A stretch of DNA of 14,257 nt from Halobacteriales archaeon QS_5_70_15 (GCA_003022005.1 PXRQ01000090.1:39164-53420), one strand, 5' to 3'; positions 7,849 through 13,733 are shown, counted from the stretch's first letter. The notes: generated from the sequence alone by a model not told the origin. Translations and numbers: made by a program.

Positions 7849-8967
7849 ATGGACGACCCCCTCTCGCTCTTCGACCGTGACCCGGACGACACCGTCCGGG
7901 TGCTCGACGCCGACGGCCGGGTGGTCTCGCCCGATCTCGAACCGAACCTCCCCGAGGAGACGCTGCTGGACATCTACCGGGACATGCGGACGACGCGGCA
8001 CTTCGACGAGCGGATGGTGAGCCTCCAGCGCCAGGGCCGGATCGGGACCTACTCGCCGGCGGCCGGCCAGGAGGGTTCGCAGATCGGCACGACGTACGCG
8101 CTCGCACCCGAGGACTGGGTTTCCTACCAGTACCGCGAGCACGGCGCCGTCATCGCCCGGGGGTTCCCCCACGAGTACGTCCGGTACTGGGCGGGCCACG
8201 AGTCCGGCAACGAGGCGCTCGCGGACGTCAACGTCTTCCCGCTGAACATCTCCATCGGCGGGCACGTTCCCCACGCGACGGGGTTCGCGTGGGCGCAGAA
8301 GCTCTCGGGCGACGACGCCATCTCGGTCTGTCACTTCGGCGACGGCGCCACCTCGGAGGGTGACTTCCACGAGGGGCTGAACTTCGCGGGCGTCTTCGAC
8401 GTCCCGGCGGTGTTCGTTTGTCACAACAACGGGTGGGCGATATCGATCCCCCGGGAGCGGCAGACCGCGAGCGACACCCTGGCGGTGAAGGCCCACGCCT
8501 ACGGCTTCGACGGCATCCAGGTCGACGGGATGGACCCACTCGCGTCGTACGTCGCGGTGTCGGCGGCCGCGGCGAAGGCCCGTTCCGAGGGTGGGCGGCC
8601 GCGGCCGACGCTGCTCGAGACCATCGAGTACCGCTTCGGCGCCCACACCACCGCCGACGACCCGGACGCCTACCGGGACGAGGCGGAGGTCGAGGAGTGG
8701 CGCGACCGGGACCCCATCGACCGGTTCGAAGCCTACCTCCGGGACCGGGGGATCCTCGACGACGAGGGCGTCGAGGCGGCGGGCGAACTCGCCCGCGAAC
8801 GGGTCGCCGAGGTCGTCGACGCCGCCGAATCGGGGCCGGACGCCGACCCCGAGGACCTGTTCGCCGACGCGTACGCCGAGCCGACCCCGCGGGTCCGCGA
8901 GGCCCGCGAGGAGATGCGACGGCTCCGCGAGCGCCACGGCGACGACGCGCTTCTCGAGGAGGACTGA
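7849..8967 (+). CDS. 2-oxoacid dehydrogenase E1 component, alpha subunit (pyruvate / branched-chain type)
   Basis: The thiamine-diphosphate E1-alpha subunit decarboxylates a 2-oxoacid (pyruvate, branched-chain or similar) and passes the acyl group to the lipoyl domain of E2. The 372-residue product has the full TPP motif: GDG at 164-166 in FGDGATSEGDFHEGL and paired Asn193-Asn194 in CHNNGWAIS. RTTRHFDERM (47-56) and YREHGAVIARG (95-105) are further family signatures. The loop YRFGAHTTADDPDAYR (261-276) resembles bacterial pyruvate and branched-chain E1-alpha. ATG 7849 is set by a TATA-like box 26 bases upstream. The usual neighbours (E1-beta, E2, E3) are absent on both sides here, so it must pair with a beta subunit encoded elsewhere, or be a specialised paralogue. 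Haloarchaea often have several such complexes whose substrates remain unclear. Its stop codon lies in the large palindrome at 8965-9049. Confidence 0.92.
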   Translation: MDDPLSLFDRDPDDTVRVLDADGRVVSPDLEPNLPEETLLDIYRDMRTTRHFDERMVSLQRQGRIGTYSPAAGQEGSQIGTTYALAPEDWVSYQYREHGAVIARGFPHEYVRYWAGHESGNEALADVNVFPLNISIGGHVPHATGFAWAQKLSGDDAISVCHFGDGATSEGDFHEGLNFAGVFDVPAVFVCHNNGWAISIPRERQTASDTLAVKAHAYGFDGIQVDGMDPLASYVAVSAAAAKARSEGGRPRPTLLETIEYRFGAHTTADDPDAYRDEAEVEEWRDRDPIDRFEAYLRDRGILDDEGVEAAGELARERVAEVVDAAESGPDADPEDLFADAYAEPTPRVREAREEMRRLRERHGDDALLEED

Positions 8968-9049
8968 TACGATCGTGCGTAGTCTTTTACCGTCGATACC
9001 CGACCCTGTCCGGGTTATCGCCGGTACATCGTTACGCACGACCGTATGA
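8965..9049. repeat. 85-bp near-palindrome with two nested stems
   Basis: The outer arms 8965-8981 and 9033-9049 pair at 15 of 17 positions (core ATCGTGCGTA against TACGCACGAC). After a symmetric 6 x 6 internal loop, the inner arms 8988-9002 and 9011-9026 pair over 14 bp with one mismatch and one bulged T, closing an 8-base loop at 9003-9010. The element starts in the stop codon of the E1-alpha gene. It could act as a hairpin in the mRNA end, a terminator, a paired operator, or be a tiny mobile-element relic. Confidence 0.6.
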
Positions 9050-9162
9050 CGACGGTCGCCGGCGCCGAACGGGCGCAGCGAGCCCGCGACGCGTCCGCCC
9101 CCACGCAGGGCGCGAACGTGTGTTTCGATGATACTTTCGGTTCCCTCACGATCATTGTGTGA
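9046..9162 (+). CDS. Possible 38-residue small protein (unverified)
   Basis: An open frame from ATG 9046 to TGA 9162 begins MTTVAGAERAQRARDASAP and ends with a hydrophobic GSLTIIV. A TATA-like TTATCG at 9015-9020 is centred about 28 bases before the ATG, the same arrangement seen at real leaderless starts in this window (for example TTATCA before 9753). Third positions are G/C-rich for the first 25 codons and then AT-richer. It has one Cys and no recognised motif. Its start lies inside the right arm of the palindrome, so it may be accidental. Confidence 0.25.
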   Translation: MTTVAGAERAQRARDASAPTQGANVCFDDTFGSLTIIV

Positions 9163-9173
9163 GTCGGTCACAA
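9155..9173. promoter_or_regulatory. Inverted repeat abutting a TATA box (candidate operator)
   Basis: TTGTG and CACAA flank a 9-base centre directly upstream of the TATA element at 9174-9181. The position overlaps where the BRE lies, suitable for a repressor or activator of the gene at 9208. Confidence 0.3.
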
Positions 9174-9181
9174 GGTATATC
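9174..9181 (+). promoter_or_regulatory. TATA box of the membrane protein at 9208
   Basis: GGTATATC is centred 30 bases before ATG 9208 but only 6 bases before ATG 9184, so it favours 9208 as the translated start of a leaderless transcript. Confidence 0.5.
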
Positions 9182-9207
9182 ACATGTCGTTCGGGCGCGG
9201 TTCGGAG

Positions 9208-9697
9208 ATGCTGGTCGAGTGCTACCGCGACCTCGGGCGGAGGATCCGGACGGCGTCCGGCGAGAACGTCCGGGTCGGGCAGGCGCGCGCTGGTCGGACT
9301 TCTCGCGTCCGTCGGGGGGTACGGGCTGTTCCTCGCCGCCGAGTCGGTCGAGTACGGCACCGGGGCGTTCTGGACCTACCGGACGCTCGCGGGCGGGATC
9401 GCAGGCCTGGGCCTGCCGGCGTTCCTGCTCGGCCTGGTCGTCGCCCTCCCGGAGGTCCGGCGGAACACGTACGTCTCCCTGGTGGGGTCGCTCCTCTGTG
9501 CGGCCGGTATCGTGCTCTCTCTCGCCACGTACCCCGACCAGTGGAACGTCGCCGGATCGCCGGACTACGTCGTCGAGACCGTCACGGTGTACGGCCTGGG
9601 GGCGATGCTCCGCTCGGCGGCGGGCGGCGCGGTCAACTGTCACTTCGAGAACGAGGAGATCACCGGCTTCATCCGGGGGAGCCCGCCGGAGGGCTGA
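9208..9697 (+). pseudogene. Haloarchaeal membrane protein (DUF7139-like), frameshifted
   Basis: The first frame from ATG 9208 reads MLVECYRDLGRRIRTASGEN and on to VGQAR. The second, ending at TGA 9697, continues ALVGLLASVGGYGLFLAAES, a second hydrophobic block in LAGGIAGLGLPAFLLGLVVA, a third around SLVGSLLCAAGIVLSLATYP, and a fourth near the C-terminus. The switch lies at the alternating tract GCGCGCGC, about 9283-9290. Restoring one GC unit gives VGQARALVGLLAS, as smooth a junction as removing one base. Corrected length is about 162-163 residues. The LAG(G/V)xAGLGLPAxxLG then ALP pattern resembles haloarchaeal DUF7139 proteins from memory; function unknown. It could be a true decaying gene or a sequencing slip. 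Confidence 0.6.
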
Positions 9698-9723
9698 ACC
9701 GACCCGCGACCCGGCAACAAGAG

Positions 9724-9729
9724 TTATCA
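9724..9729 (+). promoter_or_regulatory. TATA-like box of the wHTH-GNAT gene
   Basis: TTATCA is centred about 27 bases before ATG 9753, fixing this start inside a much longer open frame. Confidence 0.5.
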
Positions 9730-9752
9730 CGGAACACACGGCCCTATCGGAC

Positions 9753-10568
9753 ATGGGAGAGCCGTCGACGCTGGGGTTCGACCGGGAGGAACGGCGCCGG
9801 ATCTACGAGTACGTCGAGCGAGAGGGGGCAGCCACGCCGGAACGGGTCCGGCAGAACGTGCTCGTGCGGGCGGAGAGCAGCTCCAAACCCGCGCGGTCGG
9901 GGACCGCGCTCTCGCCGTCGGTTCCGATGGAGCCGGAGACGTTCAGACACCACGTCTCCATCCTCAAGCGCGACGGCTATTTAGAGGAGGTCGACGGGAC
10001 CCTCCGGGTGGCGTTCCCGATGGACGCCGACGCCGTGACGGTCGACCTCGACGGGGTCGAGGCGGAGGTCCGTCCGGCACGACAGGAGGACATCACGGGC
10101 GTCATCGGCGTCGTCAGGGCGGTCGCCGACGGGGCCGACCACGCGGTCGCCGCGCGGCTCGCCGAACAGGTCCGCCGCGACGACGTGCTCCTCCGGCACA
10201 ACGAGGAGGAGTCGCGGGTGTTCTTCGTCGCCACCGTCGAGGGCGACGCCGTCGGCTGGCTCCACGTCGAGGCGCTGAAGTACCCCCGCATGGACCACAC
10301 CGCCGAACTCACCGTCGGCGTCCTCGAGGAGTACCGCGGGGGCGGACTCGGGACGGCGCTGCTGGACCGTGGCCTCGACTGGGCACGCGAGCGGGGCTAC
10401 CTGAAGACGTACCAGAACCTGCCGGCGACGAACGAGCGGGGGGTGGCCTTCCTCGAGGCGAACGGCTGGACCGAGGAGTACCGCCGGGACGGCCACTACC
10501 TCATCGGGGGCGAGTTCGTCGACGAGGTCGGCCTCGCGGTCTGGTTCGACGACCGGCCGGTCCCGTAG
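9753..10568 (+). CDS. Winged-helix / GNAT N-acetyltransferase fusion
   Basis: A 271-residue two-domain protein. Residues about 10-95 look like a winged helix: ERRRIYEYVEREGAATPERV, then FRHHVSILKRDGYLEEV as recognition helix and wing. Residues about 105-268 are a GNAT acetyltransferase using acetyl-CoA; motif A is TVGVLEEYRGGGLGTALLD, where Arg195-Gly200 (RGGGLG) is the pyrophosphate-binding Q/R-x-x-G-x-G/A loop. The later segment NLPATNERGVAFLEANGW is the usual motif B end. The fusion implies that the DNA- or RNA-binding part targets or regulates acetylation, but the substrate is unknown. The start ATG 9753 follows a TATA-like box by about 27 bases; the longer open frame upstream is antisense or shadow reading of the previous gene. 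It is probably transcribed alone. Confidence 0.85.
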   Translation: MGEPSTLGFDREERRRIYEYVEREGAATPERVRQNVLVRAESSSKPARSGTALSPSVPMEPETFRHHVSILKRDGYLEEVDGTLRVAFPMDADAVTVDLDGVEAEVRPARQEDITGVIGVVRAVADGADHAVAARLAEQVRRDDVLLRHNEEESRVFFVATVEGDAVGWLHVEALKYPRMDHTAELTVGVLEEYRGGGLGTALLDRGLDWARERGYLKTYQNLPATNERGVAFLEANGWTEEYRRDGHYLIGGEFVDEVGLAVWFDDRPVP

Positions 10569-10659
10569 CCGGGGTTCGCACGCGAGGACGGGCTCGGCCG
10601 GGCGCCCGCGGATCGGCTCCCACCGGCCGCGACCGGCTCCGGAGTCGACGAACGCCCGT

Positions 10660-10679
10660 TTCCGGACCGAAATCCGGAA
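10660..10679. repeat. Perfect 7-bp inverted repeat upstream of the cold-shock gene
   Basis: TTCCGGA (10660-10666) and TCCGGAA (10673-10679) flank six bases. It lies 92 bases after the GNAT stop and 87 before the cold-shock ATG; terminator or control element are both possible. Confidence 0.3.
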
Positions 10680-10733
10680 CGACAGCCACTCACGACCGTA
10701 ACGAAACCACATAACACGACGAATTGCCAACCC

Positions 10734-10739
10734 TTATCC
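10734..10739 (+). promoter_or_regulatory. TATA-like box of the cold-shock gene
   Basis: TTATCC is centred about 29 bases before ATG 10766, downstream of a locally AT-richer stretch (10697-10730). Confidence 0.5.
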
Positions 10740-10765
10740 GTACCCGCGGACTTCCTCTACTCGCA

Positions 10766-10960
10766 ATGGCGAAAGGCAACGTTGATTTCTTCAACGACAC
10801 TGGCGGCTACGGTTTCATCACGACTGAGGACTCGGACGAGGACGTTTTCTTCCACATGGAGGACGTCGGCGGCCCGGATCTGGAGGAAGGTAGCGAGGTC
10901 GAGTTCGACATCGAGCAGGCCCCCAAGGGTCCACGCGCGTCGAACGTCACTCGTCTGTAA
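10766..10960 (+). CDS. cspA: Cold-shock domain protein (CspA family)
   Basis: A 64-residue single cold-shock domain that binds single-stranded RNA/DNA and acts as an RNA chaperone in the cytoplasm. It starts MAKGNVDFFNDTGGYGFITT; RNP1 is the GYGFI stretch (residues 14-18) and RNP2 is VFFHMED (residues 27-33). The end KGPRASNVTRL is also typical. Length is normal for haloarchaeal versions, which are more acidic than bacterial CspA. Codon use differs slightly from neighbours (several T-ending codons such as GTT, GAT, GGT, ACT), as expected of a highly expressed gene. ATG 10766 follows a TATA-like box at the right distance. The 204 bases after it (10961-11164) hold no supportable gene. Confidence 0.95.
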   Translation: MAKGNVDFFNDTGGYGFITTEDSDEDVFFHMEDVGGPDLEEGSEVEFDIEQAPKGPRASNVTRL

Positions 10961-11164
10961 GGCGGTCCGCCGCGGTGGCGCGACCAGCCGAACCGCGGAA
11001 CTACGAACACCCGGCGCGGCCGTTCGAACCGGCAGCGCGAACCGATTCTTCGTGTGCTCACCCGGGAGTACCACGCACCCAGTCGTCCATCACTTGTACG
11101 GCCACCGTTGATGCGGTCGCCCTCGAACCGGGAGGCGGAGGATCGAGAGACGACCTCCGTCCGG

Positions 11165-12064
11165 CTACTCCGGCGTGCGGTCGTCCTCGTTGGGGGCCAC
11201 GCTCTCGCTTCCGGGCACAACATCCTCCGGGTCGTCCTCCGAGGGCGTGCGGTCGTCCTCTTGGGGGGCCACGCTGTCAGCCCTGGGCACGACGTCCTGC
11301 AGGCGGTCGATCTCCGAGAACGCGTGGTCGTCGGGGATCATGGCCGCCTGGTCGTCGGCCGCGACCCCGCTCGTGAGGATGCTTCGGACCCCCTCCTCGA
11401 TGGTTATGTCGACGTCGTAGACCTGACTCCTGGGGACGTACGTGAGGTACCCCCCGGTGACCGGGTTCGGCGCGAGCGGGAGGAACATAGTGACCATGTC
11501 CTCGTGGCCGGTGGCGTCGACGGCGGCCTCCGGTGGCTGGCCCGTCTCGAACCCGAGCATGTAGATGTCCTCGCCGAGACACCTGACGAGCCGGACTTCC
11601 TCGAAGTTCTCCGAGGTGTCGTCGAGCATGACGTCGCCCATCCGGCGGAAGCTCTTGTACACCGTTCCGATGCCGGGGATCGCGGAGACCGCTAGGTCGA
11701 TGTATCCGATGAGCCGCTCGCCGTAGCGATGCTGGCCGAGCGACCCGACTACCACGATGATCCCTAGCAGGACGATCAGCGCGAAGAGTTCACCCAGGAA
11801 GCCGATCACTCGACTATAGACGTCTATCCTGATGAGGAACTTGATGGCGTTGATCCGCTGGAACGCCTCGATCATGCCCAGCCACTTGAGCAGGTCGACG
11901 AACGGTTGAAGCGCACCGGCCACGAAGTCGAGCGCCGCGTCGAGGATGTAGACGGTGATGACGAACGGCACGATGATGGCGATGCCCGTCATCAGGACAT
12001 CCAGTACGCTCTCGTAGACTGACTCTCCGGCCTCGACCGGCGCCGGACTCCGGCCTCGACTCAC
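11165..12064 (-). CDS. DUF502 family membrane protein
   Basis: A 299-residue protein with two transmembrane helices (about 25-45, IAIIVPFVITVYILDAAL; and 87-107, VIGFLGELFALIVLLGIIVV). The hallmark of the family is the cytoplasmic-side stretch SAIPGIGTVYKSFRRMG (127-143) and FLPLAPNPVTGGYLTYVPRS (194-213). The function of DUF502 proteins is unsettled. GTG 12064 is preferred because GAGGGG lies just upstream at ribosome-binding distance; a TTG at 12121 would add 19 residues. The C-terminus is a low-complexity acidic tail with a tandem repeat (residues 257-299). A T9 tract and a short upstream reading frame precede it (see separate entries). Confidence 0.9.
   Translation of the reverse strand: MSRGRSPAPVEAGESVYESVLDVLMTGIAIIVPFVITVYILDAALDFVAGALQPFVDLLKWLGMIEAFQRINAIKFLIRIDVYSRVIGFLGELFALIVLLGIIVVVGSLGQHRYGERLIGYIDLAVSAIPGIGTVYKSFRRMGDVMLDDTSENFEEVRLVRCLGEDIYMLGFETGQPPEAAVDATGHEDMVTMFLPLAPNPVTGGYLTYVPRSQVYDVDITIEEGVRSILTSGVAADDQAAMIPDDHAFSEIDRLQDVVPRADSVAPQEDDRTPSEDDPEDVVPGSESVAPNEDDRTPE
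11168..11296 (-). repeat. 24-codon tandem repeat at the DUF502 C-terminus
   Basis: Residues 257-280 (starting DVVPRADSVAPQEDDRTP) are followed by a second, truncated copy at 281-299 (DVVPGSESVAPNEDDRTPE). The period is 72 bases. The copies differ at several codons, so the duplication is not recent. Confidence 0.75.
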
Positions 12065-12132
12065 GGGTATCGCCCCTCGGACGACACCGTCGAGGGACGG
12101 GAACCGCCCGCCGGTTGCCAACTGTATGACAT
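12061..12132 (-). CDS. Possible 23-residue upstream reading frame of the DUF502 gene
   Basis: From ATG 12132 an open frame of 23 codons (begins MSYSWQPAGG) ends at TGA 12061-12063. The TGA overlaps the DUF502 GTG start (GTGA), an arrangement used for coupled translation. A run of nine T on the coding strand (12154-12162) is centred 26 bases before the ATG, where a TATA element would lie. The peptide has no motif I know. It may be a leader peptide or chance. The rest of 12163-12373 shows no supportable gene. Confidence 0.3.
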   Translation of the reverse strand: MSYSWQPAGGSRPSTVSSEGRYP

Positions 12133-12153
12133 GGCCGGGGTAGCGTACCGGTC

Positions 12154-12162
12154 AAAAAAAAA
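12154..12162 (-). promoter_or_regulatory. T9 tract, candidate promoter element of the DUF502 transcript
   Basis: Nine consecutive T on the minus strand, the most AT-rich run in the window. It could serve as a TATA-like element for a start near 12132. A terminator for minus-strand transcription is the alternative. Confidence 0.35.
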
Positions 12163-12373
12163 CTTCTGTCTGGGATTGTAGGCGAATCGGGGCGAACCGC
12201 CGGAGATTGGAACCCTCCCTCGACGAACGCCGCGTGGACGCCGTCACGCGAGCCCCCGGCCCCACCGAGGCAGTGCCGACTTCGGTCCACGAGCCCGTCA
12301 CGATATCGATCCGGAAACCCGGCCCGGGGTGCCCGACGCCCGGTCGTGACAGGGGCCGGTGCAAGCCCGGCAC

Positions 12374-12379
12374 GTATCC
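12374..12379 (+). promoter_or_regulatory. TATA-like box of the 41-residue membrane protein
   Basis: GTATCC is centred about 28 bases before ATG 12405. Confidence 0.4.
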
Positions 12380-12404
12380 GTCCGCGACGCGAACTGTCGC
12401 GTCC

Positions 12405-12530
12405 ATGCAACTGTCGACGATCGCGCTCGTGCTCGGCGCTGGCCTGCTCGTCCTCCCGATCCCCGGTACGTTCGTCACCGGTGCGCTCCTGCTCCTCCTC
12501 GGCGGCCTCGGTCGGTGGCTCGGTTCCTGA
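12405..12530 (+). CDS. Very small hydrophobic membrane protein (41 aa)
   Basis: The 41-residue product starts MQLSTIALVLGAGLLVLPIP and continues with a second hydrophobic stretch (TFVTGALLLLLGGLGRW). It could span the membrane as one long helix or a short hairpin bent at PIPG. Similar tiny proteins with the LPIPGTF motif recur in haloarchaea, as far as I remember; function unknown. A TATA-like box upstream sets the start; the longer open frame (from 12207) begins with unlikely Pro/Arg-rich sequence. The regulator at 12601 follows after 70 bases with its own promoter. Confidence 0.65.
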   Translation: MQLSTIALVLGAGLLVLPIPGTFVTGALLLLLGGLGRWLGS

Positions 12531-12568
12531 GGAGCCGTTCCGGTGGGCCGTTCGGGGTCGAGGGGTGG

Positions 12569-12575
12569 CTTTAGG
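12569..12575 (+). promoter_or_regulatory. TATA-like box of the regulator at 12601
   Basis: CTTTAGG is centred 29 bases before ATG 12601. Confidence 0.35.
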
Positions 12576-12600
12576 CCCCTCAGCCTCGACGTCCACCCGG

Positions 12601-12820
12601 ATGGAGAGCGTCCTCTGGTACCAGCTCGCGAGCTCCCGGGGCGGCCCCACGAGGGTCCGCATCGTCCGGGCGCTGGACGAGCGACCACGGAACGCCAACC
12701 AGCTCGCCGAGGAGCTCGACCTCGACTACACCACCGTCCGTCACCACCTCGACGTGCTCCGGGAGGACAACGTCGTATTTGGAAAACACCGATACGGACG
12801 GCCGATGGACGGGATGGACG
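12601..12820 (+). pseudogene. ArsR-like winged-helix regulator, frame lost after the HTH
   Basis: From ATG 12601, 59 codons encode a clear winged helix-turn-helix: MESVLWYQLASSRGGPTRVR, then ALDERPRNANQLAEELDLDY and the recognition helix TTVRHHLDVLREDNVV (residues 44-59). This is a common haloarchaeal ArsR-like DNA-binding type. Past 12777 the frame runs into Ser/Arg/Thr-rich nonsense, and G/C-ending codons move to the +1 frame (LENTDTDGRW, then MTPWLDAARFAAGVN). The switch lies around TTT at 12778-12780. The usual wing and C-terminal extension of the family are not recognisable. It therefore looks truncated or frameshifted; whether the 12821 segment belongs to it or is a separate gene is open. 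Confidence 0.6.
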
Positions 12821-13064
12821 ATGACCCCCTGGCTCGACGCGGCCCGGTTCGCGGCGGGGGTGAACCCGACACACCCTGGGGCCGCTGGTCGTCGCCGCGT
12901 TCCTCCTCGTGGAGAACGCGCTCTGGCTCTACCTCTACGTGCTCCACCCGGGGTTCGTCGGCTGGTTCGTCGCCACGGGACCGGACGTCCAGGCCGGCGT
13001 GACGATGCTCTGCGGCCTCGAACTCGTCGCGCTGATCGTCCTCGCGCGGATAACCTGGCGGTAG
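12821..13064 (+). pseudogene. Membrane-protein remnant with internal deletion or frameshift
   Basis: From ATG 12821 the +2 frame reads MTPWLDAARFAAGVN. The protein then resumes in another frame from about 12864 as TRHTLGPLVVAAFLLVENAL with two transmembrane helices (PLVVAAFLLVENALWLYLYV; VQAGVTMLCGLELVALIVLA) up to TAG 13062-13064. That second frame has no start codon of its own ahead of the first helix, and a TGA (12861-12863) closes it upstream. Haloarchaeal membrane proteins I remember have a further helix between an N-terminal part like this and the (S/T)(K/R)HTLG motif. A deletion of about 60-70 bases is a better explanation than a single-base slip, though a slip at GGGG (12878-12881) would also restore a frame. 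Confidence 0.5.
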
Positions 13065-13066
13065 CG

Positions 13067-13082
13067 CCACGAACGGTCGTGG
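13067..13082. terminator. Small hairpin right after the membrane-protein remnant
   Basis: CCACGA and TCGTGG pair over 6 bp around the loop ACGG, beginning two bases after the TAG. It may be a transcript end structure; no T-tract follows. Confidence 0.25.
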
Positions 13083-13155
13083 ACGACGGGGCCCCCGCGA
13101 CGACGGGGCGAGCGAGCCGACCACGGACGAATTTCGGACGCAGTTCTGAAAAGTA

Positions 13156-13161
13156 ACATAT
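13156..13161 (+). promoter_or_regulatory. TATA box of the halocyanin gene
   Basis: ACATAT is centred about 26 bases before ATG 13185, with purine-rich GAAAAG just upstream as a likely BRE. Confidence 0.55.
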
Positions 13162-13184
13162 CTCCGACATGCAACGCATCGTCC

Positions 13185-13733
13185 ATGCGACACACCCGGC
13201 GCGCGGTGCTCGGTGCGGCGGCGGCGATGGCGACCGGCCTCTCCGGATGTACCGGCAGTCAGGACGGTGGAGCCGGCACCGGCGGAGGTGACGGTAACGA
13301 CGGGGAAGCGGAACCGACGTCGACGCCGACCCCGAGGCCGACGGACACCGCCACCGCCACCCCGGAGACGACGGCGGAGGCCGACGAGACAGTCGTCGTC
13401 GGACCGGGCGGCGACCTGGTCTTCGAGCCGGCGGAGCTCAGCATCGACCCGGGGACGACCGTGCGGTGGCGGTGGGACTCGGGCGGGCACACCGTGGCCG
13501 TCCGGAGCCAGCCGGACGGCGCCGACTGGCAGGGGACGGGCGAGGAGACCCACGACTCGGGATTCGCCATCTCGCACACGTTCGAGGCGGAGGGCACCTA
13601 CGAGTACGTCTGTCTCCCTCACGAGTCCGCCGGGATGGTCGGGTCCGTGCCGGTCGGGGATGCGGCCTCCACGACGAGTACCCCCGAACCGACGACGACC
13701 ACCGCCGACGGCGGGGGTAGCGGCTACTACTGA
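13185..13733 (+). CDS. Halocyanin, Tat-exported blue-copper lipoprotein
   Basis: A 182-residue membrane-anchored electron carrier of the plastocyanin family. Residues 1-22 are a twin-arginine signal (Arg5-Arg6) with lipobox LSGC, Cys22 being lipidated outside the cell. Residues 23-68 are a Gly/Asp then Thr/Pro-rich linker (TPTPRPTDTATATPETT), possibly O-glycosylated. Residues 69-157 form the cupredoxin barrel with all four type-1 copper ligands: His102 in GGHTVAV, Cys143, His146 and Met151 in YVCLPHESAGM. The domain starts VVVGPGGDLVFEPAELSIDP, normal for halocyanins. Residues 158-182 add a second Thr/Pro/Glu tail ending GGGSGYY. It accepts or donates electrons in the respiratory chain, by family knowledge; no partner gene is in view. 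The TATA box supports ATG 13185. Confidence 0.93.
   Translation: MRHTRRAVLGAAAAMATGLSGCTGSQDGGAGTGGGDGNDGEAEPTSTPTPRPTDTATATPETTAEADETVVVGPGGDLVFEPAELSIDPGTTVRWRWDSGGHTVAVRSQPDGADWQGTGEETHDSGFAISHTFEAEGTYEYVCLPHESAGMVGSVPVGDAASTTSTPEPTTTTADGGGSGYY

Noticed and set aside
7648..9360. A 570-codon minus-strand open frame
   Set aside because: It is antisense to the E1-alpha gene and shows no motif; long antisense frames are common in very GC-rich DNA.
11018..11045. A TTCGAAC loop with a GCCG/CGGC stem resembling a tRNA T-arm
   Set aside because: No matching acceptor, D or anticodon arms could be found at the required distances.
12152..12874. A 240-codon minus-strand frame ending at the T9 tract
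   Set aside because: It is antisense to the helix-turn-helix gene and the 41-residue membrane protein, both with promoters and motifs; its composition is Arg/Ser/Pro-rich.
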